The notes: generated from the letters alone by a model not told the origin. Positions 33,646-46,748 are shown, numbered from the stretch's first letter. The stretch is 64,000 bases of DNA from Chrysogorgia sp. JL179-B06 (GCA_035772405.1 JAYKKM010000193.1:4725455-4789454), one strand, 5' to 3'. Numbers and translations: made by a program.

Positions 33646-33687
33646 GATGATCTCGCCGTGGTAGGGATCCATTTCTCACGAAACATT

Positions 33688-33689
<2 letters not shown>

Positions 33690-33762
<73 letters not shown>
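33690..33762. repeat. (TA)n microsatellite
   Basis: Pure TA run. Confidence 0.95.
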
Positions 33763-33763
<1 letters not shown>

Positions 33764-33837
33764 TGTAAAGTGGTAGGTCCAACTCCTTATAAGGAAGTAA
33801 AAAGTAATTTTGGGTGAATTTTGACCGTTTGAATCCG

Positions 33838-34165
33838 ACACATAAACAGGTTTTTACGAAGGGTATGCATGTCTGCGTAAGATAATAAGCACGTATGTCA
33901 TGTACTTGAACTAGGAATTCTAAATCTGTTTTCAGAATTGAAAACGGTTAAAGATTCACCGAGATAACGTTCAAAATTATACACGACGAATCGGGCCGCC
34001 TGATTGCCGATTATAAATTTCTAAGTACATAACAGGTTTTTACGAAGGGTATACACGTTCTCGTAATATAATAGACACGTATGTTATGTATTTAGACTCG
34101 GTAATTCCAAATCTGTTTTCAGAATTGAAAACGGTTAAATATTGACCGAGATAACGTGATAAACA
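33838..34165. repeat. Two-copy direct repeat, about 187-bp period
   Basis: caggtttttacgaagggtat at 33846 recurs at about 34034, and the following agaattgaaaacggttaaa and accgagataacgt also recur. Some substitutions. Confidence 0.8.
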
Positions 34166-36437
34166 AATACATGGCGTGTGAGGTCTGGGGACCAGTGATG
34201 GGAAAACTCGCAGGGATAGGGGGGTTAGAATAGGCGAGCGAGGGGTTATTGCGGAACGTACTTCTAGTTATAGATATAGTAGAGGAAAAGCGTTTAAAAA
34301 TGAAAGAAATATTTGAAATTGTAGGAACTTTAAATCATATTAATAGAAATTCAAATATATATATATAGGGAATGTTGTAAAAAAAATTTTAAAATTGTCT
34401 TAAAATCATTGTGTGGTGTCCGTTATTCTGTATAACAGTAAGTGTTTTGTTTTCTCTCCTTTATTTGTTTAGAAGAAAATATGAATAAAAACCATTTATA
34501 AAAATGAAAGATTATGTCTTCGTTCTGCTAAAAAATGAGTTCCTGTAGTAAATAATAATAAAATGGAATGGCTTCGAGGAGTAATACCCACCTCACTGAC
34601 CACACCATATGGTCATAAATTGAAAAAAATTTTATCATCAAAAGTATGGATAATTTTAGTGTTTTTCATTGACAAAATATAAAACTGATTCTAATGACAG
34701 CGCAGCAGAGGAAATTGTGAAAAAAGAAAATTTATAGAATAAAAAAAAATTATTCATAGTATCGAAATAAAAATGAAAAACAATCTTTCTGAAATTTATA
34801 AAGAAGCATTATCGTATTCTATTGTTCAAGTTAAAAAAGAGTTAAACAATATTGGAGTAATCAACAACTTATTTGAGATTTAAGAATAAAAAATTTTTAA
34901 AACAAATATTCATTGAACATATTTATTTTATGATTTACCGAGAGATGACGATTTGATTTAATTCAAAATATTGAATTTTTATTTAACAACCATTTTTTAT
35001 AGAATGGGAACAAATGTGCTTTCGCTGATAAACCCTATATTGAATATGATATTATTATAATATATTCCGACGGGTATTAGTTTGTCTACAAAAAGATGGG
35101 TTACAGTGATCTTTTGACAAATGGATGCGTCCCCGATATATGTAACACAAGCCAATTACTTAGAAGCAAGATTTTTTGGAACTTGAAAACATGTGTTAAA
35201 AAAACGAAATGAAAACGCTATTGTCGTTTATAAGATATTATTGGATATTATTGATCGAGTTAATGGCGTGAGTTATCTACTAGTATGATTTTAACACCTA
35301 TTTGTAAAGAAAATGGAACATGGAAGTTTATTTCTTTTGAAACGTATGAAACATCGCACAAGAACCATGGAACTTTAGCATACTTTTCTCCTGATGGTAT
35401 TTTTTGCTTGTTTTGTTAATCATGATTTCATTCAATTATCTTCTTATTTTCCATTACAAAGACATTATTATGATAAATTATTATTAAAATGAAATTAATG
35501 AAATTAGTGATAATGATTAAGTTAGATTTATTTTTAGTAATGCGCAAAACATTTTTTAACAGCTGTTGTAAGATTTAGAGATATTTCGGTAAAATATTTT
35601 GTAAATATTCTTGAAAAGGATTTTCGCAAAGTAATCACGAAATGATTGCAAATGGTTGGAAAACAACCGTAAATATTCAAACTTTTCCTTCTGCTATTAG
35701 TACAAATAAAAAACAAAATACTTTGATAAGAAATATACAATAGCTAAAGGTGCAGTCCAGTCCGTTCTGCGCATGTATGATATTTCAAACGTTGGGGACC
35801 CCACATTTCAACAAACTTTAACGGAAATAGATTTGCGACAGTTCGAAAGCGAGTATTCGTTAAATCTGGCGAAGGCACGAGTGGTAATTTTATATATTAT
35901 CCACATCTAGGAACCAAACAGCTTCTTATAACACGCTTTTAGGCGGAAAAGCTCAAGCGTGTGAAAAAATCCGCAATACTTCATGTTCAATGTTTATATA
36001 ATGCAATGTAAACAAACGATGTAAACAGAAACGTGGACATGCGCAAATAAACGGACTGGAAAATACGGCTGGGGTCTTAAAAGTAATGATTATATAAAAA
36101 ATATGATAGTAAATTTCGTACAGGTGTTTTTTATAACTTCTTAGCAATAAATTAAATCGGGTTATTAAAGATTGTTTATTTGTTATACCAATTTTAGTTG
36201 GATTATCATTTTAAAAAATGACAATTATGAAAAAATGGAGAAAAAACCCTAATGATCCTGTTGATAAATTATTCATGTCAGATGAAATTTGAAATGTATA
36301 TCGAAATTGTGATGTTAACGTTAACCAATTTAATATTGTTTATGAAATATTTCTTAAAGAAATGGGTGTTGATTTGTTAGTGTATGCAGATAGTCATGAT
36401 ATTTACGTTGTTAATAAAATGCTTAAAATAATAAAAA
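34166..36437. other. Very AT-rich block with decayed coding-like stretches
   Basis: Scattered short open frames with protein-like composition on the + strand, e.g. near 36235-36420 (DPVDKLFMSDEI, then FNIVYEIFLKEMGVDLLVYA) and 35560-35735. All are interrupted by stops. Codon use is extremely A/T rich. The family was not recognised. An old insertion of a large element or virus-like DNA is one possibility, with no direct support. Confidence 0.3.
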
Positions 36438-36740
36438 TTACAAAAATATATAAAGTAGAGTAAGATATACACAAAAGAATATGCAGTGAAAGAAATTACA
36501 AATAGTTAAAAGTCTCATAGAGAAGAATAGTTTGGACAGACTAGATCTAGAATGGGATATATTTTTCAATTTAGATTTAAATCGAGACCGCGATGGTAAT
36601 TCTCTTGTTTTAGTATCCAATGAGTTCCAGTCTTTGGCAACAAAAGAGAGTCTTTGTTTTCCAGAATTAGTTCGTATACGAAACACCCATCATCGTCCAA
36701 TTATCACCAATATCAATTACAATGTCGAAAATAGAACACA
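36438..36740 (-). pseudogene. LINE C-terminal scrap (CR1/L2-like)
   Basis: Minus strand from about 36690: RIRTNSGKQRLSFVAKDWNS, then LDTKTRELPSRSRFKSKL. This resembles the terminal domain of CR1/L2-type LINE ORF2 proteins, where a W-N-S-L motif precedes the final helix. Only the tail remains. Confidence 0.55.
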
Positions 36741-39234
36741 ATAGACTAAGTCATTGATTGTACTATAAGTTGAATCTACAAATTGAAATGTGCTTTAAAA
36801 TATACGCCGTCACCATTCGCGCTACTCACCTCTATCCTGTGACTTTCCCGTGCCATCAAATGCATCATTTATGGCTATAGATATGTATACCGCAAGTAAT
36901 GAAATATGTATATCATTATAATAGCAAAAATCACGTTAGATTTAGTTGCATTAGATCTAACTAGATTTGTTATTAACAAACACAAATCGGCCACTCTAAC
37001 ACAGTAAAATATAGTTATCTTTGAGGTTTTGTCCGGTCCAGTGACCCAGATGAAGATGACGTCAATCTCAGCGTTGTTAACGAACGTTAGTTCAGATCCA
37101 AAGTGACATGGACTTTTTTCAGTCAAATATAACAAAACGTATATCATTCTATTCGGGAAATATCGAACTTCTCAATTGCCGAGTGCACAAAATAGAGTAG
37201 AACGCTACGCAGCTGATAATAAGACCGTCTGTTCATTCACATATATAAACACTATGAAAAAACCGGCTGGGTTCAATACTTTCGTTTGCATTTTGACATG
37301 GCGAAATTTCGAGGTAGAAGAACAATAAATACATAACCATTTTGCTAAAACCTTGTAATTTTAGGACCCCATACAGGGACCAAAAGGATGCCGCCTCATT
37401 AAATATTCAACTTATTATTTATGGTTACGTCATCGTTCTCAGGCTCCTTTGGTACCTCTACCATAATCTCATTATTTATTCGTGTCTTCCTGAACCCCCT
37501 AAACCCTAGCTGTTACTCAACCCCCTGGTTTCAATACGTCATACTGAGTAATTATTTATTCAGATTACGTCATTAAACCAGGAATCCCTAACCCTAGCTC
37601 GTCTACCAGTAGGACCTATCATTATCCTTTTAAATCCCCAACCGATGCCATACGTCATATTGGCATGATGTTATTCCCGATTAGCCGCCGACTCCTTCCG
37701 ATGATGGTATTATGTCATTATCAAAAGGTAGCTCTTATTTCTTTCAATAATATAAGAAACGTTTTTTGTATTTATACACTTCGCCTCTCTGTGGTAATGT
37801 GAATGTGAGACAGTAGGCAGCCTGAGAGCAGCGCATGCGCACAATCTATCTTGGCTAAATAATATAATCTGGAATGAACTAAACAGAGTAATGAAGAAGC
37901 TATCTTATACTTTCATACTAACTCGTCTCTCGGACCAACAGAGATTTATACGATGACTTTTACGATCAATTTAGATCTTCGACAGTTCTACGAAAATATG
38001 CATCCTAACCATTTTGGCTATTTGCCATATTCGCCTACTTGCATATAGCATTTGAGGAAATTTCTAGCGGAGAATTCAAAATAGGGCTTTTTGGCAATGT
38101 TTAAAGACAGATATCTCGGACACGAATGGACAAAATCGAAAACAGTATAAAGAACTTATCAGCTATTTTTGCGTCTCTCTATACTATAGAACTAAAATTT
38201 ATGGATGGTTTATAGGCGCTTTAAATTCAGACTCAGCTCATTTTCAAAGTTATTGTGTACCTTAAACTCTGTCTAGAGGAACATCAAAGATTGTTCAATG
38301 GTATAAGTGTCCGAATAGATTTATTAAATCTTTAACACGTTTCTGATGAAATGAATCCTATATGAACCAACAGAGACTTATACGATTGCCTCGTTGAAAA
38401 ACCGATTAGATATTCGATAGATCTGCGCAAATATGAACCCGCTTTACCCGCTTTATGGAGGCGAGCATATTTTAGGAATCACGGAGTCGAACGAATCATA
38501 ACGGCTTTTACGAATGTACCAGACTTTACGGCTTTAGGAAGTTCATCAGGCCTCTAGTGTATAAAGTAAGCGATTCCTTAGATGATCAAACCACTCGAGA
38601 GGCCGTACGATGAACGAATTCAAACGTATTGATTTGCCTAAGCGAAATCAAACTTTGCTATGCATTTATAGACGTTGGTACATATTTGTAATAGCTATTA
38701 GATTATTCAAGAGATTGACTTGTCAAACGAAGCGAAGGTTGAATGCACACTTACAATAGCGCGTGGGTTGTTAGAAGTCATTAGTGGTGCAACTCACAAA
38801 TATTTGCATGTCTTGGGAATATTTAATTGATTTGAGGGTACACACTAGGATTTTATGGGTAAACATTAGTCAATATGGGATAATTATGGATATTTATCAC
38901 CCTGACTTCGTTTATACTTAATTAGTGTTAAGAACGCCTCACATCCCTTGTAGACTCCTAACCCTATTCGACCTTCATAACCCTAAATTTAATTATATTT
39001 GGAATATCACCGATTTCAATTCCGACTCCTTGACTCTTACCGGGAGTTCTGCGATTGCCTAAGCGTTCGACTGAACCTATGGATTCAGCGTTCGATTGAA
39101 CCTGTGTTTTCATGGCATCTACAAAGATATGAACCCTAATAATTTTAGCCGTATTATGGCTTATCTCGCTTTAGTGTGCACAATTCCTATGAGGAAGAAA
39201 TACTTCGGGAAACAGTACGAAGAACTGTTCAATA

Positions 39235-39370
39235 TCTCAAACATATCGAATTGTCCGTACTCAGTATTCAATAATTCAATCTTAGGATTCAATGATTTAA
39301 TCTTACGATTCAATGATTCAATCTTAGGATTCAATGATTCAATCTTATGATTCAATGATTCAATCTTAGA
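39235..39370. repeat. Minisatellite (attcaatgattcaatcttagg)
   Basis: Tandem roughly 21-bp units. A second array lies at 40212-40395. Confidence 0.85.
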
Positions 39371-39589
39371 ATTTTTGACACGAGACTAATTATCAAATAA
39401 AAGTCCCTCCAGGACACATTCGTCCTTAAGCATCTAACATAATTTAAGTTGTTACTAACACTCTAAACGTTTAGTGTATATCATATCTCGGAAGCACAAT
39501 GACCGTTCTATTTGCTAAAACAAAAGCTGAGTAAACTTTTTTTTGTTGACTGTATAGAATACATGATAAAACGGACAAACTCTCATAAA

Positions 39590-39830
39590 CGCCACACCGA
39601 GAACACTCCCGAAAATACCCCAAACGCCCCCCAAAAAAAACCCATCCCAAACGCCCCCCGAAAACACACCAAATGCCCAGAAAAACACCTCAAACGCCTG
39701 CGAAAACACCCAAAAGCCCCCAAATACACCCAAACGTCTCCGAGAACACCCAAACGGTCCCCGAAAACACCCCAAACGCCCCCCTAAAACACCCCAAATG
39801 GCCCGGCGGGCCTTTTTCGTGGCCTTGTGG
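39590..39830. repeat. C-rich minisatellite (cgaaaacaccccaaacgcccc)
   Basis: Roughly 20-bp units, nearly free of G on the + strand and therefore G-rich on the minus strand with runs of four or more G. A sister array is at 40612-40725. The flanking sequence is duplicated too (39360-39590 with 40390-40612). Confidence 0.85.
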
Positions 39831-40156
39831 CCCGTTTGAGAAATACACCCACTACCCCGCTCACCTCCATGCTCTCCCTCCCAAATCACCCATCTACCCC
39901 TCAAATCGCCATATAGCTGGAAATTGTGACTCGGTTGTGGTTTTAAAGGTACACGGGGGATAATGACAGGTCCTACTGGTACACGAGCTAGGGTTAGGGA
40001 TTCCTGCAGTTTAATGACGTAATATGAATAAATAATTGGACATCCCCCAACACCCCTAAAACTCCCTCATTACCCTCAAACGCCCCCTAAATACCACAAA
40101 CAACACTCATCACCCCTCAAACTCCCCTCAATATCCCTCCAACACCAAATGTAAGA

Positions 40157-40222
40157 GCGAAGGTGGCCGAATGGTTAAGGCGCTGGGCTTAAAGTCTCAG
40201 AGAACGTGGGTTCTAACTCAGC
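40157..40222 (+). tRNA. tRNA-like pseudogene (Leu-UAA/Ser-like), truncated
   Basis: GTGGCCGAATGGTTAAGGCG at 40163-40182 is a textbook type II tRNA D-arm with A box. The anticodon arm CTGGG/CTCAG contains TTAA but has an 8-nt loop. The T-arm (gtgggttctaactca) is degenerate and no 3' acceptor strand follows; the minisatellite starts instead. Not a functional tRNA. Confidence 0.55.
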
Positions 40223-40395
40223 ATTCAATGATTCAATGATTCAATCTTAAGATTCAATGATTCAATCTTAGGATTCAATTATTCAATGTTAGGATTCAAT
40301 GATTCAATCTTACGATTATTCAATCTTAGGATTCAATGATTCAATCTTAGGATTCAATGATTCAATCTCAGGATTTAATGATTCAATCTTAGGAA
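40212..40395. repeat. Minisatellite (attcaatgattcaatcttagg), second array
   Basis: Same unit as 39235-39370. Part of a direct duplication spaced about 1 kb. Confidence 0.85.
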
Positions 40396-41010
40396 TTTTT
40401 GAAACGGGACTAATTATCAAATAAAAGTCCCTCCGGGACACAATTCGTCCTTAAGAATTTAATATAATTTAAGTTGTTACTAACACTCTAAACGTTTAGT
40501 GTATATCAAACCTCGGAAGCGCAATGACCGTTCTATTTGCCAAAACAAAAGCTGAGGTAAACTTTTCTTTTTTTATTTGACTGTATATACATGATAAAAC
40601 GGAGAAACTCTCCCAAACGCCCCACCGAAAACACCCCGAAAACACCCCGAAATCACCCCCCGAAAACACGTCAAATGCCCCCCGCCCCCGAAAAAACACC
40701 CGAAAATGGCCCGGCTGGCCTTTTTCGAGGCCTTGTGGCCCGTTTGACAAATACACCTACTACCCCCGCTCACCTCCATGCTCTCCATCTCAAATCACCC
40801 ATCCACCCCTCAAATCGCCATATAGCTAAAATTGTGACGAGCAAGAGATAGGGATTCCTGAAGGTTTAATGACGGGATATGAATAAATAATTAGGGTTAA
40901 GGCTCATCCAGCAAGACGAGAAGTCATGACGTAATCTCAAAATTCAAAATGATGTAATGAATATTTTATGAAAAGGCATCCCTTTGCTCCCTGTATGGGT
41001 GGTATCACTA

Positions 41011-42639
41011 CTCGTGTGAACAAACTTCATTTATTGCAATCCTTAGAAGAAATAACCGAAAACATTCCGATTTTAGCGCATATTTTGATACTTTTGCGAT
41101 CAAATATGCGGAAGTGGGCCGGCTAAGGATTTTCATATACTATTTCTGACAAATAGTTTGACATGATTTTATCCACTGCCTATCTTCGAATTTTTTATTT
41201 TTTTATTTAATTTTATATAATTTTTGATTTTATTACGTTCATTTTTAATCATTTTCCATTTATTAGTATTTTCGATTTCATTTCGAAATTATTATATCAT
41301 ATATAAAAGACTATAATTTCCGTATACAATTGTATTTTTAGATTGAAATGGGAGTTTTTTTTGAACGAGATGAAATTTGAATCCATTTTTTGCATAATTT
41401 CCAATATTCTCGTTTACAAAATTCTAATTTAACTATCAAAGAAATTCTTTTTTTCTTGATCTATCCATATTGCAATCCAATGTTGACCATATTCACTTCA
41501 TCAGTATTCCAAATCCAACAAAGAAGGAAATGTAATTTTTTTAGGAAAAATTTTGTCAGTTGAAATGTACTCAAAAATTTTTTTTTTGAATATCTTTGCC
41601 AATTTTATTGATATCATCAGAATGTAAAAACTTAGTTAAAACAGATTAATTTGATTTTCGTCTTTTTCTTTATTACTTAAGTAACTTGAGTCATGTGAAT
41701 TTAAGTATGATGCAGGTGAAGTTTTTAAAGGTGGTTGTTATTCCACCACTAATTTCACCCAATTCATTTAAATTTATATTAGTCCGGGATCACGTGTACT
41801 CCCGTGGGGAATTTTGTGCTGAATCCACGCCACTGGTCTAGATGTGTTAAGGTGACCTTAAAGAACGTGAAAAGTTTTGGTGGCAATATTACAACTTGCT
41901 CAGACTGGATTTAGGAGGGGTCAAATGTGTGACGTATATAATTCTAGCATAGAAACGAGGCTGGAAAATAAAATCGCCTATAACTCTTCAAAACGTACGC
42001 CAAAACGCACCATAATCACTCAAGAGCTACTCCTCAATACCTCAAATGCCTATGTATAGTGTTTTATGGATGAGCGTGGTCACTTGACCATGTTAGCATG
42101 AAAACGAATCTTGTACGTAAATGGACAACATAGCCTATTAACGTGTTTAGAACAGCCCAATAAATGTCATTAATTGTTGCAGGCCTATGCTGTTACTGAA
42201 GTTGGTGATGTTTATATAATTATCTATAGTTTATATATAGTATGCAATGTCATGTGATTAAGCTAGTATGAACACGAGGCTGAGGTAAAAAGAGTGTAGT
42301 AACGTAACGGAACAAGATCCACAAAAATGTTAAATAATTGATCAACGCGTTTAGATATATAAAAAAGTGTGCATAGCTATAAAGAGTCATATGTTTATTT
42401 GAATAACCATTACAGCTTTATCTCAGTTCTTCCGTTCAGTGAAGAAATGTAAACGTAAAAATATCTATGATCTAGCCTTGCAGGACTTAAAAAGTAATCA
42501 TGATTAATTAATCAGGATTAAAAGTAATCCTTTGATAGTATTCAATGCATGGATACATCATCTCCCTAAAATTATAAACAAAATGCCCTACATTGCGCTT
42601 TATATTCAGTGTGACATTTAAACTCCATTATACTGTCTC
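41011..42639. other. No feature recognised
   Basis: AT-rich sequence. No ORF of note, no clear terminal repeats. Confidence 0.4.
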
Positions 42640-43470
42640 ACTCCCTCATCTGCCAGTATATCTTCATCCTTGTGCACGTTTTCGCACTCTCCAGTGTTGG
42701 AACAGCTGCAGAGGTATGTGCAGTGAAGTCAAGCTTTGTGGCACTAGCAACAATTAATAGAACATCGTTCCTTTGATTCACCCGAATTTTACCAGTTGTG
42801 TGATGGCTTCAGGAGCTGCTGTCAGTGTTGTCATAACAGGCAACCATTCATCTTTATCCATCTTCCATCCATAATTCTGTGGTGAGAACAGCTCTGGATT
42901 TGGCATCGCGTCGGTATTCCACACCATCATTTGATAATGCGCTCGTAGGATTGCCTGATACAATGCAGCCTGTGTTGGGCAAATAGAGCTGACAGAAGAA
43001 CTTTTCAATGCCTGCGAGGCTGTAGAGAGACATTGGAGACTGCTGTACCTAACGACTCTGCTCCATAGATTCTTATAGATTATAGAAAAGTACATAAAGA
43101 ATTAATTTACAGGACAACTGAACGCTAAACCGTTGGTCGGATAAATATACCATACAACTTACCCTTAAGTCTGGTTCTACGTCTTCTGGAACAGTCTTCT
43201 GGTGGCTAGACCGCTATGGCTGTCCCAAGTAGAGTGCGCTTCCCGTCGTGAGTATCCTCAGCGAAGTCAACATTATCGATAGCGATGAAAAGATGTTTGC
43301 CTTTCACAATATCTGCGGGAGGTACAATCCTCCGTCCTTTTCCATGCATTGAATGATGGACTGGCGATGTATCGATCGGTATGAAAGCTTTTTTTTTTTA
43401 AATTATCATACAGTATATACCTCAGTAACGGCGGTGCGAGCTTCATAATCTGGTTTGTCATTCATTGTTG
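42640..43470 (-). pseudogene. Multicopy cnidarian-type family with Cys-rich C-terminus, degraded
   Basis: Minus strand. Upstream part near 43300-43210: KGKHLFIAIDNVDFAEDTHD, then GKRTLLGTAIAV followed by a stop. Main frame 43095-42778: AILRAHYQMMVWNTDAMPNP, ELFSPQNYGWKMDKDEWLPV, MTTLTAAPEAITQLVKFG, then a stop. In a shifted frame the sequence continues with CSINCC, LHCTYLCSCSN and CENV, a cysteine cluster that normally follows in this family. The combination is recalled from uncharacterised, TE-like multicopy proteins of cnidarians; function unknown, possibly mobile-element associated. Frameshift and stops make this copy a pseudogene. Confidence 0.6.
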
Positions 43471-43729
43471 GAGTGACGAGAACGTTTTATTCGTCATGAA
43501 CCAGATATTGAAAAACTGCCTTAGATAGGCAGTTTTCCGTGACTCCACCATTACAGAGTGATAATAGTTTACCAGCCATAAAATAATGCCTCTGTGAACG
43601 GGTTTTAAGAATTAAGAAATCAGAAGGAAACTGTGTAAATCATAGGGTGACAAAATCATATAAAAAATTTTAAATTTCACCAATCTTACTTAATATAATA
43701 CTAGCCAACAAAGAGCGGTCTACTGTACC

Positions 43730-46363
43730 TTGCGAGTTTGGAACCAACCAAGGTTTTTGTCTTTACCCCCAAACATGCCTGATGCATCGTACATTTCTTT
43801 AACAGCTATAGCCTCATAAATTCACGTGTGGGTCCACCTTGGTCAGCAGTTCCCTCCGACGTTACCATGTCATCTGCAAACTTGACACTTATCTTCCTCT
43901 CTGGAATAAAGTTGGTTTGAACAACTTATTTAGGGCATGCTTTCCAACAATGTTTTCTTCTTACATTTATGAGATTTCTTTCAGACTCTTGATCTGAATT
44001 GATCACAAGATCAACATGTGTCGCATCACATCATCTAACAACAGTTGTTTATCTTCCCTAAACAAAAAAATTCTGGTCATTTTTTACACCAAACAACACT
44101 TTCCTACAGTTAAAAATATACTTACTCTATACTATACTAAGAGGATCTAAGAGCAATGTAATAAAGTATGACGTACCACTCTTCCTTTTCCACTGACTAA
44201 AAACAGATTGGGAAGTTCAAAGTCTTCTTCATCTGATTCGCATATGATACTGACATATGAACTGGGAAAGAGAACAATCCAATAGTTCACTTATTCTGCA
44301 AGGTGTGTCATATACATTGTACATATCTCATTGTGATTTGATATCTAGTGTGGTTGTGGCCAAAATACTGTTTAACATTTTATTCAACATTTATTAGTAC
44401 AAAATTTACATAAAGTATATTACAAATTAATAATATATTACTTAGTAAAAGGGTGGTTGATCAGATACTGTAGGGTTATACATTAAGCTGTATCAGGGGT
44501 AACACAGAGTGGAAAATAAGGATAAACCAACCTATAACAAGATGAATTGCCTTCTCCATTGGAGATGTTCGTCCTGGTGAGCCCTGTTTACCAAAAATGA
44601 TATAGATTATACCTGTAATGTAAATCAGAAGAGCATAATAACATAGCACAACATACAAATTACTATTTACTGTTTGAAGCAGCAGTAATCAACCTGCTGT
44701 ATAACTGACATGCTACTATTAATACCTGTGAACAGGTCACGCAACCGGATGTACTGTACCTGAACAAGTAACTTACATATTTATTTAAGGTGACTCCATA
44801 CACTTTTCTTGAAAAGTAGAAAACACAAGATTGAGACCCACAATCTTGTACATATATATTGTTTCAGACGAATGAAACTAGCTGTCTTATATAGAATATA
44901 ATCTGTCTTATAGAACCGGAAACTGTAACGAAGAAGTACGTCACTGTGGTTGATATGGCAACTATTATGCTTCAAAATGACTGCTACCTTTTTTTAATTT
45001 CTAAACTCAAAAGAAACTTCATGACAAACAATTTTTGTTTCATTAAAAAGGTTTTTTTTTAGTATAGGTAATCAATAGGCCAATTTAAACCCAAATTTTT
45101 TCAAAACCAAAATTGGTTAGACAGAATTGTTCTTAAATATTTGGCCTATTGATTACCCATATCTAAAGTAAACTTTTAATGAAATAAAAATTAGGGGTAA
45201 AAAAGAAATTAAAAAATGAAATAAAAGTTTCTTCCATCTAAACTAGATTAAATGAAAATTAGTAGCCATTTCGAAACATCATTGTTGGCATAACAACCAG
45301 ATGATGCGACAGTTCTATAAAAGACAGTTTGTTTCATCATGGATAGTAGAAAGACTTTTTATTATTCATGGTTTCATTCGTATAAAACAATATTTATGTA
45401 CGAGATTTTGGGTTTCAACTTTTCAAGAAAGTGTATGGAGTGGAGTCACCTTTAATACGATGCATTATTTTCATGGTCATCAGTATGAGAATTTACTGAC
45501 TTACACAGTAGGACAAGTTGTTGAATTCAGTTTCACGTACAGGTATTTCCTTGGCATTGGAAGCAAAACATTTACACATGCTACATAATATTAAACGGGC
45601 GAGGGGTTTCAATAATATTGCGTTAACGTATTTCTAGTTATTCACCTTAAGCTCGGTTTCATCCTCCATCAGCTCACTACCAGCTAACTCATTTGTCAGG
45701 CTGGTATAAAAATCTGTCACCCTACACAAGTATAACGTGATACGGTCGTAGGGCTTTCCAAGTTCTTCTCAAAGAAGGGTAAATTATTCCTGCGTCCCCA
45801 GGGAGTTTTTCCACGCGACTATTGTCAGGGTATAACAGGTAGTATTCTTCCACAAAATCTGACATCTTGCGGTTGAAACGACTGTGCTGTTCTACTGCTT
45901 TTCTTAGCAGTTCAGCTGCACCAACAGAAGGAGAGACTGATACTGTGTGGTTCTTAGATGACCATCTACTGACCTTCAACTCGCCATGTTCACGCCGGTA
46001 GGTGATCAGACCAATTTTGATGTTCACAACACTATCACTTTTGAGCTTTTTGAAGACTTGGGCTTAAACTGGCTTCTCCTACTATTTTCCTTCACACTTT
46101 GAAACTCATGGAACGTCATGATCGGCGGTCCTTGTACCAGCTGCCAATGCCTTTACAGGAGTTGGATTTATAGCTCGACGACTAGAATGGCTGGTGCTAC
46201 ACGAGGACGAGGTGCCGCTTGTAGTACTAGTTGTTGTACTTGTCGCCATGTCTGTTGTTCCAGCATCAGAACTCTGAGAAGCAAACCTCGCCAGCCGTAC
46301 ACCACATTTGTGACAAAACGAACCTCCATCGACAGACTTTGAGCCACACTTGGAACAAAACAT
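43730..46363 (-). pseudogene. Zinc-ribbon / HECT-like multicopy gene, degraded
   Basis: Minus strand from ATG at 46363: MFCSKCGSK...FCHKCGVRL, an N-terminal zinc ribbon (two CxxC pairs), then a Ser/Thr-rich stretch. Next (46120-46010, shifted frame) MTFHEFQSVKENSRRSQF. At 46027-45722: IKIGLITYRREHGELKVSRW, SVSPSVGAAELLRKAVEQHS, then YYLLYPD and a shifted PYDRITLYLC, the ubiquitin-like middle region. Near 43910-43740: RKISVKFADDMVTSEGTADQ, GGPTREFMRL and GMFGGKDKNLGWFQ, the start of a HECT-type domain. A TTAA-flanked element (44785-45455) lies inside. Known relatives are annotated as G2/M-phase E3-ligase-like proteins. At least two frameshifts and no HECT catalytic end; non-functional or incomplete. 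Some gaps could be introns. Confidence 0.6.
44785..45455. mobile_element. TTAA-flanked foldback element, about 670 bp
   Basis: Ends TTAAGGTGACTCCATACACT (44785) and agtgtatggagtggagtcac then ctttaa (45436-45455). Long imperfect arms continue inward (atgaaact / gtttcat, caataggcc / ggcctattg in the middle). TTAA on each side is offset by one base on the right. Almost entirely palindromic. Confidence 0.7.
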
Positions 46364-46519
46364 AACGTTTATGCTATTTGCATAAATTTAGATATGGCGT
46401 GCACTGCATATATCGACGGATCGACCATATATCGACCGATATTTGTTGTTTAATTAAAGCGGCTGGAGCAGAGCAGGAACTGGACGCGAGTTCGACGCCT
46501 GCCGCGCAATGCGCCTGCG

Positions 46520-46748
46520 GTTGATATTTTTTATGTGTATTGATATTTTTTATGTGTGTTGATATTCTTTATGTTGTATTTGAATATTCTTTGTGTATTG
46601 ATATTTCTTTATGTGTATTGATATTTTTTATGTGTATTGATATTCTTTATGTGTATTGATATTTTTTATGTGTATTGATATTTTTTATGTGTATTGATAT
46701 TTTTTATGTGTATTGATATTTTTATTAGTATTGATATTTTTATTGTGT
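46520..46748. repeat. Minisatellite (tgatattttttatgtgtat)
   Basis: About eleven imperfect copies of a 20-bp unit. Confidence 0.9.

Larger units (their letters stand above)
37367..41010. mobile_element. Composite TIR region, about 3.6 kb
   Basis: The left end 37367-37415 (accccatacagggaccaaaa, then ggatgcc, tcattaaatattca) is mirrored at 40955-41010 (ggcatccctttgctccctgtatggg). Inner inverted arms at 37553-37632 and 39957-40045 share gattacgtcattaaaccagg and aggaatccctaaccctagct, with another copy near 40848-40900. The inside holds diverged repeats (accaacagagacttatacga at 37937 and 38368), C-rich minisatellites and a tRNA-like piece. No transposase was recognised. It may be a non-autonomous element, or nested copies of one. 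Confidence 0.55.

Noticed and set aside
39512..39963. Overlapping ORFs rich in Pro/Lys/Thr or Gly/Arg/Phe
   Set aside because: Artefacts of the C-rich minisatellite on both strands.
40157..40222. Functional tRNA-Leu or tRNA-Ser
   Set aside because: Eight-base anticodon loop, broken T-arm and no 3' acceptor strand.
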